A stretch of 64,000 bases of DNA, taken from the NCBI RefSeq assembly GCF_023920705.1, contig NZ_CP094657.1, positions 558,001-622,000 of the forward strand, in the 5' to 3' direction. How positions within the stretch are numbered: position 1 is the first letter of the stretch; each line of letters starts with the position of its first letter. The position numbers were made by a program, and so were the translations under genes. Of the stretch, positions 23,290 to 33,299 are shown piece by piece. Under the pieces are notes generated by a model. It was given only the letters and a program-made list of their open reading frames with translations, was not told where the DNA came from and did not search any database. This DNA is from Acinetobacter sp. XS-4. Its GTDB lineage: Bacteria; Pseudomonadota; Gammaproteobacteria; Pseudomonadales; Moraxellaceae.

Positions 23290-26040
23290 ATGAATGCGGA
23301 GCAGTTACAAAAAACATTGCGTGCGAGTCAGTATGCAGAACAAGTTTTAGGCTTGCATCAAGCTGTTTTAGAACAAGATTACCAACTAGATCAATTTACT
23401 GCACCGCTCTCGACCGAACAGATTTATCAATTTGTACAAACCACATTAGATGGAATTGGTGACGAAACATCTTGGATGCGTGGATTACGCATTTTACGAA
23501 GTCGTTTAATGTTCCGTTGGATTTGGCAGGATGCCAATCAGCTTACCGATGTTGTCACACTCACGCGCGAACTTTCTGATTTTGCCGATGCCAGTATTTG
23601 TGCGGCAAAGGATTTTGCACGTGTTGCGCTTGTGGCGAAACACGGTGAACCGATGAGTTACTCTGGCAAAGTTCAAGACTTGATTGTCGTTGCCATGGGT
23701 AAACTTGGTGCACAAGAGCTTAATCTATCGAGTGATATTGACTTGATTTTTGCTTTTGATGAACAGGGGGAAACCAATGGTCGTAAATGCATTGATGTAC
23801 AGCAGTTCTGTATTTTGTGGGGACAAAAACTCATTTATTTGCTTGAACACATTACCGCAGATGGTTTTGTATTTCGAGTTGACATGCGCTTGCGTCCTTG
23901 GGGAGATGGCTCGGCACTAGCGATTAGTCATGCAGCTTTAGAAAAATATTTAAGTCAGCATGGTCGTGAATGGGAGCGCTATGCATGGATTAAAGCGCGC
24001 GTTGTAACTGGTGGTAAAGAAGGGCAAGACTTGTTGGAAATGACACGTCCTTTTGTGTTCCGTCGTTATGTTGATTACACCGCTTTTGCCGCTATGCGTG
24101 ATATGAAAGCGATGATTGAGCGTGAAGTGTTACGTCGCCATATTGAGGATGATATTAAACTCGGGGCAGGCGGTATTCGCGAAATTGAGTTTATTGTTCA
24201 AGTCTTCCAGCTTATTTATGGCGGCTCTAAACGTGAGCTGCAAGACCGCCAATGTTTAGTCAGCCTTGAGCACATCGGTGAAGCAGGCTTGTTAGAAAGA
24301 CAAGCGGTATTAGAACTTGAAGATGCCTATCTATTTTTGCGCCGTGTTGAACATGCGATTCAAGCGCTGAATGACCAGCAAACACAACTGTTGCCAGAAG
24401 AAGTAGACCTAAGACAGCGTATTATCGACACCTTGGGTTTTGCGAGCTGGAATGAATTTATTGATGTTCTTAACGAGAAACGTCAAAAAGTTAAAGTTCA
24501 ATTTAAGCAGCTCATTGAAGATACAAGTTCAAATGCCGCAACTGAAAACTTTGGGCAATTAGAGCAGCAGTTAGATGAAGTGTTGGATGACAATGCGAAA
24601 AATCTGATTCATGAGTTCTGGCACGGTCACGCACTCAAAAAATTACCTTCAAATGCTGTCCAACGTTTAAAAACATTCTGGCCTCATTTAATTGAAGTAA
24701 TCTTACAATCTGAACAACCTCAAACCGCACTTTTACGCTTAATGCCGCTGATTGAATCAGTCATGCGCCGAACTGTGTACTTGGTGATGCTGATTGAAAG
24801 TAAAGGTGCACTACAACGCTTAGTTAAAATGGCGACCGTAAGCCCTTGGATTTGTGAAGAGTTAACACAATATCCAGTGCTGCTTGATGAGTTTCTATCG
24901 ATGGGCTTTGAGTTGCCAAAACGCAAGGACTTAGAGGATTCTTTACGCCAGCAGTTGCTTCGCATTGAGATTGATCAAGTTGAAGACCAAATGCGGGTAC
25001 TTCGGTTGTTTAAAAAGAGCAATGTACTTACTGTTGCAGCAAGTGATGTGTTAGCGGAAAGCCCACTAATGAAAGTATCCGATGCATTAACCGATATTGC
25101 TGAAGTTAGTGTAAATGCAACGCTTAATTTGGCTTATCAGACTGTGGCAAAGCGTCATGGTTATCCATGTGATGTCGATGGAAAACGTTGCTCACTCGAC
25201 TACAAAGCCTTTGCTGTTATTGGTTATGGCAAAGTGGGGGGCATTGAGCTGGGTTATGGCTCCGATTTAGATCTTGTTTTTATTCATTATCTCGATGAGC
25301 AATCAGATACGGATGGAACGAAGTCTATTACAGGCTTTGAGTTTGCTATGCGTGTCGCTCAAAAGTTTATGTCACTCATGACCACTCAAACGCTTGATGG
25401 TCGTGTCTATGAAATTGATACGCGCTTAAGACCTTCAGGTGAGGCTGGTTTATTGGTGACAAGTCTCAAGGCTTATGAACACTATCAGTTGAAAAGTGCA
25501 TGGCTTTGGGAGCATCAGGCACTCGTTCGAGCACGCTCTATTGCTGGCGATGAGGGGCTTTGCCAGAAATTTGAAATATTTCGCCGCGAGATATTGACTC
25601 AATCTAGAGATGAGGCTTATGTTCGTGAAGAAGTGTTGAAAATGCGTCAGAAAATGAAAGACCACCTAGGTTCATCTTCTGAACAAAAAAAACATGGTAT
25701 TTTTCATTTAAAACAGGATGCAGGTGGTATCGTAGATATCGAATTTATGGCACAGTATGCTGTACTTGCATGGAGCGGGACGAACCCCGATCTCGCCCAT
25801 TATTCTGATAATGTAAGAATTTTAGAAGATGCTGCTAAAGCAGACTGCTTATCCAGTGAAGATGCCACAGCATTAATTCGAGCCTATCTTAGTGAACGTG
25901 CCGAAAGCCACCGTTTAGCCCTTGCAAATCAATCCATGCAAGTCAGCGCAGCGGACTGGCGTAGTACCCGTGCGGTCGTTTGCAATTTGTGGCAAAGATT
26001 AATAGACCCAACCGCTTCGGTTGAGTTGGATAGTGAATGA
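23290..26040 (+). CDS. glnE: Glutamine synthetase adenylyltransferase / deadenylase
   Basis: The 916-aa protein has the two nucleotidyltransferase domains of GlnE. The first carries the GKLGAQELNLSSDIDLIFAF signature (deadenylylase half) and the second YGSDLDLVFIHY (adenylylase half), each followed by the RLRPWGDG or RLRPSGEAG motif and a helical domain. GlnE adjusts glutamine synthetase activity to nitrogen status under control of PII. Full length and intact. It lies 24 bases before ilvE. Confidence 0.97.
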   Translation: MNAEQLQKTLRASQYAEQVLGLHQAVLEQDYQLDQFTAPLSTEQIYQFVQTTLDGIGDETSWMRGLRILRSRLMFRWIWQDANQLTDVVTLTRELSDFADASICAAKDFARVALVAKHGEPMSYSGKVQDLIVVAMGKLGAQELNLSSDIDLIFAFDEQGETNGRKCIDVQQFCILWGQKLIYLLEHITADGFVFRVDMRLRPWGDGSALAISHAALEKYLSQHGREWERYAWIKARVVTGGKEGQDLLEMTRPFVFRRYVDYTAFAAMRDMKAMIEREVLRRHIEDDIKLGAGGIREIEFIVQVFQLIYGGSKRELQDRQCLVSLEHIGEAGLLERQAVLELEDAYLFLRRVEHAIQALNDQQTQLLPEEVDLRQRIIDTLGFASWNEFIDVLNEKRQKVKVQFKQLIEDTSSNAATENFGQLEQQLDEVLDDNAKNLIHEFWHGHALKKLPSNAVQRLKTFWPHLIEVILQSEQPQTALLRLMPLIESVMRRTVYLVMLIESKGALQRLVKMATVSPWICEELTQYPVLLDEFLSMGFELPKRKDLEDSLRQQLLRIEIDQVEDQMRVLRLFKKSNVLTVAASDVLAESPLMKVSDALTDIAEVSVNATLNLAYQTVAKRHGYPCDVDGKRCSLDYKAFAVIGYGKVGGIELGYGSDLDLVFIHYLDEQSDTDGTKSITGFEFAMRVAQKFMSLMTTQTLDGRVYEIDTRLRPSGEAGLLVTSLKAYEHYQLKSAWLWEHQALVRARSIAGDEGLCQKFEIFRREILTQSRDEAYVREEVLKMRQKMKDHLGSSSEQKKHGIFHLKQDAGGIVDIEFMAQYAVLAWSGTNPDLAHYSDNVRILEDAAKADCLSSEDATALIRAYLSERAESHRLALANQSMQVSAADWRSTRAVVCNLWQRLIDPTASVELDSE

Positions 26041-26064
26041 TTTTATAACAATTTGGAGTGTTCC

Positions 26065-26991
26065 ATGAATTTGGCTGATCGTGATGGTTTTATTTGGCAA
26101 GATGGACAATTAATTGATTGGCGTGATGCAAAGATTCACGTTTTAACCCATACTTTACACTACAGTATGGGCGTATTTGAGGGTGTTCGTGCTTATGAAA
26201 CACCTAAAGGTACTGCCATTTTCCGTCTTCAAGACCACACAAAACGTTTGTTAAATTCAGCAAAAATTTATCAAATGAAAGTACCGTATGATCAAGCAGC
26301 GCTTGAACAAGCACAAATCGATGTTGTTCGTGAAAATAAATTAGCTTCTTGCTATTTACGTCCGCTTATTTGGATCGGTTCAGAAAAACTTGGTATTGCA
26401 GCAACAAATAACACGATTCATGCCGCAGTTGCAGCATGGGCGTGGGGCGCATACCTTGGTGATGAAGCAATGGCGAATGGTATTCGTGTTAAAACTTCAT
26501 CATTTACTCACCATCATCCAAACGTGACGATGTGTAAAGCAAAAGCATCTGGTAACTACACATTATCAATTCTTGCTCACCAAGAAGTTGCACATTCTGG
26601 TTACGACGAAGCAATGTTAATGGACCCACAAGGTTATGTGTGCCAAGGTTCTGGTGAAAACGTATTCTTGATTAAAGATGGCGTTTTACACACTCCAGAT
26701 ATCGCTGGTGGTGCGCTTGATGGTATTACACGTCAAACAGTAATGACGATTGCTAGAGATCTTGGTTATCAAGTGGTTGAGCGTCGTATTACACGTGACG
26801 AATTCTACATTGCAGATGAAGCATTCTTCACTGGTACTGCTGCGGAAGTAACGCCAATTCGTGAATATGATGACCGTCCAATCGGTGCAGGTGGTCGTGG
26901 CCCAATCACTACTGAAATTCAAAAGACTTACTTTGATGCAGTTCAAGGTAGAAATCCGAAATATGAACACTGGTTAACTTACGTAAAATAA
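26065..26991 (+). CDS. ilvE: Branched-chain amino acid aminotransferase
   Basis: IlvE catalyses the last step of Val, Leu and Ile synthesis and the first of their breakdown, using PLP. Signatures visible include HTLHYSMGVFEGVRAYETPK near residue 40, MCKAKASGNYTLSILA with the PLP lysine, and FFTGTAAEVTPI. The start is the ATG at 26065 behind TTGGAG, giving 308 aa, the family's usual length. ilvE is the left boundary of the LOS outer-core locus. Confidence 0.97.
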   Translation: MNLADRDGFIWQDGQLIDWRDAKIHVLTHTLHYSMGVFEGVRAYETPKGTAIFRLQDHTKRLLNSAKIYQMKVPYDQAALEQAQIDVVRENKLASCYLRPLIWIGSEKLGIAATNNTIHAAVAAWAWGAYLGDEAMANGIRVKTSSFTHHHPNVTMCKAKASGNYTLSILAHQEVAHSGYDEAMLMDPQGYVCQGSGENVFLIKDGVLHTPDIAGGALDGITRQTVMTIARDLGYQVVERRITRDEFYIADEAFFTGTAAEVTPIREYDDRPIGAGGRGPITTEIQKTYFDAVQGRNPKYEHWLTYVK

Positions 26992-27007
26992 GTTAATCCG
27001 TTAACAT

Positions 27008-27036
27008 AAAAAGGCGAACATAAGTTTCGCCTTTTT
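27008..27036 (+). terminator. Terminator after ilvE
   Basis: AAAAAGGCGAA pairs with TTCGCCTTTTT around a 7-base loop, 16 bases after the ilvE stop. It separates ilvE from the outer-core genes. Confidence 0.92.
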
Positions 27037-27058
27037 ATTTTTGGCTTCGGGAGCTTTT

Positions 27059-27949
27059 ATGCATATTGTCTATGTCTCTGATGGTAAGGCAGGGCACCGT
27101 TCACAAGCATTAGGCTTGTTTCAGGCAATGCAAAGACAACAGCCAGAAACAACTTTTGAAGAGATCCTTATTTCTGATTTGCCAATTATTTCTTTAATTC
27201 AGGCGTTTTTCTCTTCAAAAAAAACGTTATTAAAAAAAGCACCCGATTTTATATTTGGAGTGGGAAGTCACACTCATTTTCGTGTTTGGTTACTCGGCAA
27301 AATTTTTAGAAAGGCCAAAACTATTATTTTGATGAAGCCTAACTTACCTGTGGTTTGCTTTGATTATGCTGTTATTCCAGAACATGACGGTATTCATGCC
27401 GATAGCCATGTGATTGTCACACGTGGTGCATTAAATCCCATTCGTAATGAAAACCGCCATCAAAAAGACCGAATTTTAATTGCTTTAGGTGGTTCATCTA
27501 AACGACATCAATGGAACCCAAATAAAGTATTAAGCAGTGTTCAAAAAATTGTTGATAATAATCCAGACGCTGAAATTATTTTGACAACTTCACGTCGCAC
27601 GCCAGCAGAATTTATCGATATTTTAAGACAGCAAAGCTTTGCTGGGCATTTACAAATATTCCCAGTTGAGCAAACACCACAGGGTTGGATTTTTGAAGAA
27701 ATGCAAAAAGCAGAAGCTGTTTGGGTAACAGAAGACAGCGTATCTATGATTTTTGAGGCGCTTACCGCAGGTTGTCGAGTCGGGGTGATGGCAATGGACC
27801 GTTTGAAAGACGACCGGATTACCCACTCAGTTGATCAAATGTTAGAATCAAAATTAATTTCACAGCAGACTTGTGTTGTACAGTTACCACAACCTTATGC
27901 TTTTAAAGAAGCAGACCGTGTGGCAACATATCTTTTAGCGAAAAATTAA
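27059..27949 (+). CDS. gtrOC1: ELM1-family glycosyltransferase, first gene of the OC locus
   Basis: The 296-aa protein belongs to the mitochondrial fission ELM1-like family (PF06258), GT-B fold proteins: MHIVYVSDGKAGHRSQALGL at the start, IALGGSSKRHQW mid-protein and VTEDSVSMIFEALTAG near the C-terminus. In A. baumannii a gene of this type opens the LOS outer-core locus. I start it at 27059, with GGGAG upstream. It is followed at 22 bases by the next transferase, in one operon. The sugar transferred is not visible from sequence. Confidence 0.88.
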   Translation: MHIVYVSDGKAGHRSQALGLFQAMQRQQPETTFEEILISDLPIISLIQAFFSSKKTLLKKAPDFIFGVGSHTHFRVWLLGKIFRKAKTIILMKPNLPVVCFDYAVIPEHDGIHADSHVIVTRGALNPIRNENRHQKDRILIALGGSSKRHQWNPNKVLSSVQKIVDNNPDAEIILTTSRRTPAEFIDILRQQSFAGHLQIFPVEQTPQGWIFEEMQKAEAVWVTEDSVSMIFEALTAGCRVGVMAMDRLKDDRITHSVDQMLESKLISQQTCVVQLPQPYAFKEADRVATYLLAKN

Positions 27950-27971
27950 ATTTTTTATTTTGAGTAAATAA

Positions 27972-29000
27972 ATGAAAATATTGCATATTGCGAATTTTGG
28001 CTTTAATAAACAAGGCGCCCATTTTTACTGCACAGACCGTAAAATTTCTGCCGGATTAATTGAAAATGGCCATTTCGTTTATGACTTTAGTTTTCGTGAC
28101 ATGGCTCGAATGGGAACCATTTTTAAAACAAAAAAACTGGGTGCCAATTGGGCCAATAAAGAAGTACTAAAGGTCGTTAATAATATTGAACCTGATCTGG
28201 TACTTATTGGGCATAGTGACTTAATGAGTCCAGATGTCCTCAGACAGATTAAAGAATCTTATCCAAACACTAAAATTGCATTTTGGTATGTTGACCCACT
28301 TTATCTCGAAAGCAAACTCGATTTCGTAAAAGCATTTTCACCTTATCTGGACGCTATTTTCTGCACAACAGGTGGAGAATATCTACAAAAATTAAAGCAG
28401 CCTCATTTAAGCGTCGCCTATTTGCCAAATGTTGGTCACCGTAATGTAGAAATGCTACAACAATTTTCAAACGCTAACACAGACAAGACTTTTATTTTCT
28501 GTGGCGTGGTTTATAAAGAACCTGAGCGTGAGAAGTTCTTAAAAGATTTGGCAGATGCATTGAAACAAGGCCATGTGAACTATCAATATTATGGTTGCTT
28601 TGAACAGCCGGGTGTTTACGGTAAAGGTTATTATAAGGTTCTGTCTGAGACAAAAATGGGACTCAATTATTCACGTCGTAACGATGTGACCTTGTATAGT
28701 TCTGACCGTATTGTACAACTGACCGGTAATGGTTTATTGACCTTTAGTCCAAGAATTCCGGGCTTTGAGAAGCTCTACACTGAACAGGAAGTGGTTTACT
28801 TTGATGATCAGTTCGATTTGGCCAAGAAGATCCAATTCTTTGATCAAAACCCAGATCAGGCTGAAAAAATAGCGAAAGAGGGTTGGGCGAAAACTCGTAG
28901 GTCTTTCAATGCTAAACGCATCACCCAATTTATGGTTGAAGTGACATTTAAGCAGCCCCTTTCAGAAGATTATGAATGGTCACATGAGGTTTATGCATGA
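27972..29000 (+). CDS. gtrOC2: Glycosyltransferase (CgeB/GT1-like)
   Basis: The 342-aa protein has a GT-B type layout, with an N-terminal MKILHIANFGFNKQGAHFYC and a C-terminal segment (YSSDRIVQLTGNGLLTFSPR, then EGWAKTRRSFNAKR) typical of CgeB-like glycosyltransferases (Glyco_trans_1_2). It would add a sugar to the LOS outer core on the cytoplasmic face of the inner membrane. It overlaps the start of pda1 by four bases (ATGA), showing translational coupling. The name follows the OC-locus order. Confidence 0.86.
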   Translation: MKILHIANFGFNKQGAHFYCTDRKISAGLIENGHFVYDFSFRDMARMGTIFKTKKLGANWANKEVLKVVNNIEPDLVLIGHSDLMSPDVLRQIKESYPNTKIAFWYVDPLYLESKLDFVKAFSPYLDAIFCTTGGEYLQKLKQPHLSVAYLPNVGHRNVEMLQQFSNANTDKTFIFCGVVYKEPEREKFLKDLADALKQGHVNYQYYGCFEQPGVYGKGYYKVLSETKMGLNYSRRNDVTLYSSDRIVQLTGNGLLTFSPRIPGFEKLYTEQEVVYFDDQFDLAKKIQFFDQNPDQAEKIAKEGWAKTRRSFNAKRITQFMVEVTFKQPLSEDYEWSHEVYA

Positions 29001-29752
29001 TGTGGTTTTTGTACGTTGCGGTAGGCCTATTAGTACTTGCTGCACTGTTATATGTGCTGGGTAATTATACTTTCTGGCTTCCGTTTCGTTCGAACAAACT
29101 ACCACGTATTGTCATGCTGCATCAGGTGACACCTAAAGATGCAGCCTCTGGCATGAACATGCCTCCTGAAAAGTTTGAACAACTCTTAACGTTGTTGACG
29201 CGTAAAGGGGCTACTTTTTGCTTTGTCTCTGAGCTTGAACAATACCGTAATCAAAAGAATGTCGTTGCTTTAAGTTTTGATGATGGCTTTATGGATAATT
29301 ATCTTTATGCCTATCCATTACTTAAAAAATATAATGCAAAAGCAACCATTTATTTGGCAACGCAAATTGAAGGAATCGAAAAGCTAACTCATGAGCAAAT
29401 TCATGAAATGGCGAATTCAGGTTTCATTGAGTTTGGTGCACACACACAACATCATGTGAACTTACTTAAGCTTGATGATCAAACTGCTTTTGACGAAATG
29501 TTTCAGTCTAAACAAGATGTTGAAGCACTAGTTGGGAAGTGTCCGAGCTTTGCCTATCCATTTGGTCGATTTAACGAAAAGCACCAAAAAATGGCTCAAG
29601 AGATTGGCTTTAAAAACGCAGTATCGACTCGTAAAAAAATCGAAGCCTATGAAGCTGTTAACCAATTTAATATTCCACGTGTCAGCACGCATGGTGCCAT
29701 GAATGCTTTACAGATGCATATCGCCCTTGCTAAAGGACGTTATAAGTTATGA
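28997..29752 (+). CDS. pda1: Polysaccharide deacetylase of the OC locus
   Basis: One N-terminal membrane helix (MMWFLYVAVGLLVLAALLYV) anchors a NodB-type deacetylase domain. The metal and catalytic motifs are SFDDGF (about residues 94-99) and HTQHH (about 149-153), with FAYPFGRFN downstream. It removes acetyl groups from N-acetyl sugars, presumably core hexosamine. Its presence points to the pda1-carrying (group A) OC loci. It overlaps both neighbours by four bases, so it is translationally coupled in the operon. Confidence 0.9.
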   Translation: MMWFLYVAVGLLVLAALLYVLGNYTFWLPFRSNKLPRIVMLHQVTPKDAASGMNMPPEKFEQLLTLLTRKGATFCFVSELEQYRNQKNVVALSFDDGFMDNYLYAYPLLKKYNAKATIYLATQIEGIEKLTHEQIHEMANSGFIEFGAHTQHHVNLLKLDDQTAFDEMFQSKQDVEALVGKCPSFAYPFGRFNEKHQKMAQEIGFKNAVSTRKKIEAYEAVNQFNIPRVSTHGAMNALQMHIALAKGRYKL

Positions 29753-30513
29753 ATAAAATTCCATGTAGTGTCTATATTGTCACTTTAAATTGTGGTGCTT
29801 GGTTAGAGCGAACATTACAAAGTGTCAGTGAGTTTGATGAAGTCATTATTTTAGACTCTGGCAGTACTGATAATACTTATGAAATTGCTCAGCGCTTTGA
29901 AAACACGCAAATCTCTCATCAAGATTGGCAAGGTTATGCTGGACAAAAAAGTTTGGCTTTAGCAAAGTGCCGTAATGATTGGGTACTCAATTTAGATGGT
30001 GATGAAGTCTTATCTAACGAGTTAAAACAAGAAATTGTTGAGACCATTCAGCAGAACAAGCTTGATGCTTTAATTACACCGATTAATGATGTGTTCTTAG
30101 GTGTTCCCAACAGCAAACATACTAAAAAACATGCAAAGGTACGTTTTTTTCGCAAGTCTAAAGGACATTATGACCTTGCCAATAAAGTCCATGAAAATGT
30201 GATTGTGGAGGGTGAATCTCAACGTGCTCAATATGATATTTATCATTATGGCGAGTCGAGTATTTTCGTTAAAGTCGAAAAAAATAATCAATATTCCAAT
30301 TTAAAAGCATTAGAGAAATTCCAAAAAGGAAAGTCTCCAAGCGTTGCAAAATTGGTTTTGGTGATGCCAGTGACTTTTCTGAAGTCTTATTTTATTCGCC
30401 GTAGTTTCTTAAATGGTTGGCGTGGTTTCGTAAATAGTATGATTAACGCATTTTATGCTTTTCTAAAAGAAGCCAAACTGTTTGAACAGACTATGAATAA
30501 AGATAAAAAATAA
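29749..30513 (+). CDS. gtrOC3: Glycosyltransferase family 2 (WaaE/LgtF-like)
   Basis: The 254-aa GT-A protein begins CSVYIVTLNCGAWLERTLQS and shows ILDSGSTDNT for nucleotide-sugar binding and LDGDEVLS for the metal-binding DxD. The shape SVYIVTLN, QKSLALAKC, WVLNLDGDE is that of WaaE/LgtF LPS-core glucosyltransferases, and a C-terminal amphipathic segment may bind the membrane. It overlaps pda1 by four bases and precedes the GT4 gene by 11. Confidence 0.9.
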   Translation: MNKIPCSVYIVTLNCGAWLERTLQSVSEFDEVIILDSGSTDNTYEIAQRFENTQISHQDWQGYAGQKSLALAKCRNDWVLNLDGDEVLSNELKQEIVETIQQNKLDALITPINDVFLGVPNSKHTKKHAKVRFFRKSKGHYDLANKVHENVIVEGESQRAQYDIYHYGESSIFVKVEKNNQYSNLKALEKFQKGKSPSVAKLVLVMPVTFLKSYFIRRSFLNGWRGFVNSMINAFYAFLKEAKLFEQTMNKDKK

Positions 30514-30524
30514 GTAGGCAAGCT

Positions 30525-31559
30525 ATGAAAATTGTTCAGGTATTGGCAACTAGTGGTGGAATTGGTGGTTTAGAGCAGCACACTTTTAACCTTGTTAATG
30601 AGCTTGCTTTAAATCATGAAGTACATGTGATTGCACATCCTTGCTATCTAGACAAATTTAGCCAACAAGTACATTTTCATGCTGTTGATTTTGCACGTAG
30701 CCGTTGGAATATTTTTTTACTCTGGCAACTTAAAAATCTTATCCAGCAAATTCAACCTGTTATTGTTCATGCACAAGCAGGAAAGGCGGCTGAGCTGATT
30801 GCCCGAATTAAGCCATTTTTATCTGGTCCAAAATTTGTGACAACAGTACATGGTACTAAAAAGAATAAGTCTGCTTATTTAGCAGGTGATGCAGTTATTG
30901 CAGTGAGCCAAGCGCTAACACAAGGCATTCCAGAGTCTAAAGCACACGTGGTTTACAACGGGGTCTATCCTCAACCTGTACTTACAACGGAAAATAAAGA
31001 AAAATTAGTTCAATCGATTCAAAATGATTTTGCTGAACTAGACACAAGCAAAAAAGTTGTTATGTGTATTGGACGTCTAGAGCCAGTAAAAAATATCAGT
31101 TTACTGATTGAGTCGATGCAACAGATTGATGCCAATTTATGGATTATTGGTGATGGTTCACTTCGAGCAAGTTTAGAAAAACAAGTCAGTGAATTAAACA
31201 GGCAAGATCGGGTCGCTTTTCTTGGGTTTAGAACCGATGCTCGAGATCTGGTGCAATTAGCAGATATCGTGGTTTTGTCATCAGATCGTGAAGGTTTTCC
31301 ACTCGTCATGGTCGAAGCTTTACAGGCCGATAAAGCAATGGCTTCAACCAAAGTGAACGGTGTGATTGAGTGGTTGCCAGAGCAATATCTGGCAGAAATT
31401 GGAGATGCACAAGGTTTAGCAATAGCGATTAAATGTGCGCTTCAACCTGAGGCTCAAAATGACTTTGGCCCTTTGTATGCAAAAGCCAAGGCTGAACTGA
31501 CTGTACCAGCCATGGCTGAGCAGACGCTTAATATTTATAAAGGCCTGCTGAAAACTTAA
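30525..31559 (+). CDS. gtrOC4: GT4 glycosyltransferase, LpsB-type
   Basis: The 344-aa GT-B protein starts MKIVQVLATSGGIGGLEQHT, has IGRLEPVKNISLLIESMQQI and WIIGDGSL, and the retaining GT4 signature SDREGFPLVMVEALQADKAM with the EX7E glutamates. In A. baumannii this position is LpsB, a core glycosyltransferase needed for full LOS and virulence. It ends at 31559, four bases into the 3' end of the oppositely oriented ghy gene, so the two converge tail to tail. Confidence 0.9.
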   Translation: MKIVQVLATSGGIGGLEQHTFNLVNELALNHEVHVIAHPCYLDKFSQQVHFHAVDFARSRWNIFLLWQLKNLIQQIQPVIVHAQAGKAAELIARIKPFLSGPKFVTTVHGTKKNKSAYLAGDAVIAVSQALTQGIPESKAHVVYNGVYPQPVLTTENKEKLVQSIQNDFAELDTSKKVVMCIGRLEPVKNISLLIESMQQIDANLWIIGDGSLRASLEKQVSELNRQDRVAFLGFRTDARDLVQLADIVVLSSDREGFPLVMVEALQADKAMASTKVNGVIEWLPEQYLAEIGDAQGLAIAIKCALQPEAQNDFGPLYAKAKAELTVPAMAEQTLNIYKGLLKT

Positions 31560-32446
31560 TTATTTTTTGGTGTAAGGCGAATGGCATCAAGTACTACGAA
31601 GTTATCTTCGACATTAATGGTATGACAACCGTCATCTGCTTGATTCCAGTCTGGTAAAACTACTTCTAGTAATTTTTCTTCATAAGCTGTCGGGCTAAGC
31701 TGAGTAATCGCTTTTAATTCGATATTGCCGCCATAACGTTTTAACGAATCTTGGCTTGGTCGAACCAGTTGCCCTTTACAAATAAAAGGTTTACCCGCCA
31801 TACGGAACTGCTGACTGCCTCGGCACACTGGGTTCATTGGGTGCTCTTGCCAGTTCGGATTTAAAATATCTTCGGTAAAGAATAGATCTAAACGATCACC
31901 AAATTTCTTACAATCACGACGCGTTGAAGTAAAAAGATACCATAAGCCTTCATGATAAAAAGGTGTGCTGTCGACTGCTTCGATATTCTCAATCAGATTA
32001 GAATGCTTTTCCCATTTCAGTGGAAATTCAGTACATTTCCAAAGTTCAATCGTCTTGTTGGCAGAAGTTTCTGGGATCATGTACCAAGTATCTTTTACTT
32101 TGAATACACAAGGATAAGAAAGGTGGTAGTCGAGCTTTAAGATTGTCTCGGGTGGTGCGTAAGTGCCATCTTTAAAAACTTCTAAGACCGAAAGAAAGCC
32201 TACTGGATGTTTGTCATCTACTTCTTCAAAGAAAATGAAATGACGACCATTTTCATAAGCATAAAAGCTATCTGCAAATGTAAACTTTTTAGGGGAGTGG
32301 ATCTCAAAGAGAGAATCTAATTGCTCAAGTGTTGTAAACGGTTGTTCTAACCAGCCAAAACGCATATACCAATGAGAGTCAAAAGATTTTGCTTTTTTTG
32401 CTTGTTGGTATTTGTACCATTTTTTTTGAATCAGGCGATTTAGCAT
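31556..32446 (-). CDS. ghy: Glycosyl hydrolase-like protein of the OC locus
   Basis: The 296-aa protein has the look of a five-bladed beta-propeller glycosyl hydrolase/formyltransferase-type domain (GH43/68/117-like): HFIFFEEVDDKHPVGFLSVL, YPCVFKVKDTWYMIPETSAN and FHEGLWYLFTSTRR-like segments with conserved acidic residues. It is the only OC-locus gene on the minus strand, as in described loci that carry ghy. It has no signal peptide, so it would act in the cytoplasm. Substrate unknown. Confidence 0.85.
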   Translation of the reverse strand: MLNRLIQKKWYKYQQAKKAKSFDSHWYMRFGWLEQPFTTLEQLDSLFEIHSPKKFTFADSFYAYENGRHFIFFEEVDDKHPVGFLSVLEVFKDGTYAPPETILKLDYHLSYPCVFKVKDTWYMIPETSANKTIELWKCTEFPLKWEKHSNLIENIEAVDSTPFYHEGLWYLFTSTRRDCKKFGDRLDLFFTEDILNPNWQEHPMNPVCRGSQQFRMAGKPFICKGQLVRPSQDSLKRYGGNIELKAITQLSPTAYEEKLLEVVLPDWNQADDGCHTINVEDNFVVLDAIRLTPKNN

Positions 32447-32514
32447 TAAATTTTACACTCGATATAACTATAATTAGATAGACTATCCTTGACTCATTTT
32501 AACATTTGAATGAA

Positions 32515-33270
32515 ATGAAAAAATATTTAATCAGTATTGAATCTGCTAATAGTGAACGTTTAAAAAAGTTGTACTCTCAAGCAACATTTTACAAATATCG
32601 CGATGAATTTAAGCAATTTGGGGTAATCGGTAAAAATTTAAGTGTTAGTGAGTATTTTCAACAGGGTGTAGCAGGCAAGAAAAAACCGATGACGCCTGGT
32701 GAGCTTGGTTGTGCCATGTCTCATATTGCTGCACTAAAAGATTTTTTAAATTCTGATGAAGAATATGCCATTATTTTTGAAGATGATGTGATCGAACGTT
32801 TTGAAATTGATTTCCAAGATTTAGAAAAACATATTAGTTCTTTGAATCTAGGTCCGTGCTTTTTCCTAAGCTTGGGTGGTATTCAAATGAAAATATGCAA
32901 TCGTGTTCGAGGAAAGTTTTTACCCGAAGAGTTGTATAACCAAAAAATTCTAAAAGTTGATTATGATTATCTTGAAAAACTAGCCTATGCGTATGCCTAT
33001 GTTGTAGACCGTAAAATGGCACAAATGTTGGTTGATTATCATCAGCCGATAAAAATTTATGATCACTGGCAAGACCTTGTTGGACGAGGTGATTTCAGTT
33101 TCTATGTCAGTTTCTTATTCGATCATCCGATCATCGAAAATAATGATGCGTTAAGTTATTTAGAAAAGGAAAGAAGCTTAATTACACCTATTTCACAAGA
33201 TGATGGTGATTTGTTACGTTACCTAAGAGTTAAACTAAAGAAATATATACTTAATAAATATATAATTTAG
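32515..33270 (+). CDS. GT25-family LOS glycosyltransferase
   Basis: The protein matches GT25 (LPS galactosyltransferases such as LgtB/Lex2B): MKKYLISIESANSERLKKLY at the start, MTPGELGCAMSHIAALKDFL, and the acidic IIFEDDV motif. I start it at the ATG at 32515 (252 aa including stop), which gives the family N-terminus; an upstream TTG adds three residues. It is the first gene after ghy, divergently transcribed from it, and in the OC nomenclature would be gtrOC5 of an OCL1-like locus. Confidence 0.88.
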   Translation: MKKYLISIESANSERLKKLYSQATFYKYRDEFKQFGVIGKNLSVSEYFQQGVAGKKKPMTPGELGCAMSHIAALKDFLNSDEEYAIIFEDDVIERFEIDFQDLEKHISSLNLGPCFFLSLGGIQMKICNRVRGKFLPEELYNQKILKVDYDYLEKLAYAYAYVVDRKMAQMLVDYHQPIKIYDHWQDLVGRGDFSFYVSFLFDHPIIENNDALSYLEKERSLITPISQDDGDLLRYLRVKLKKYILNKYII

Positions 33271-33299
33271 TCGTTTTTTTAGATTTTCTTAGTAATTTT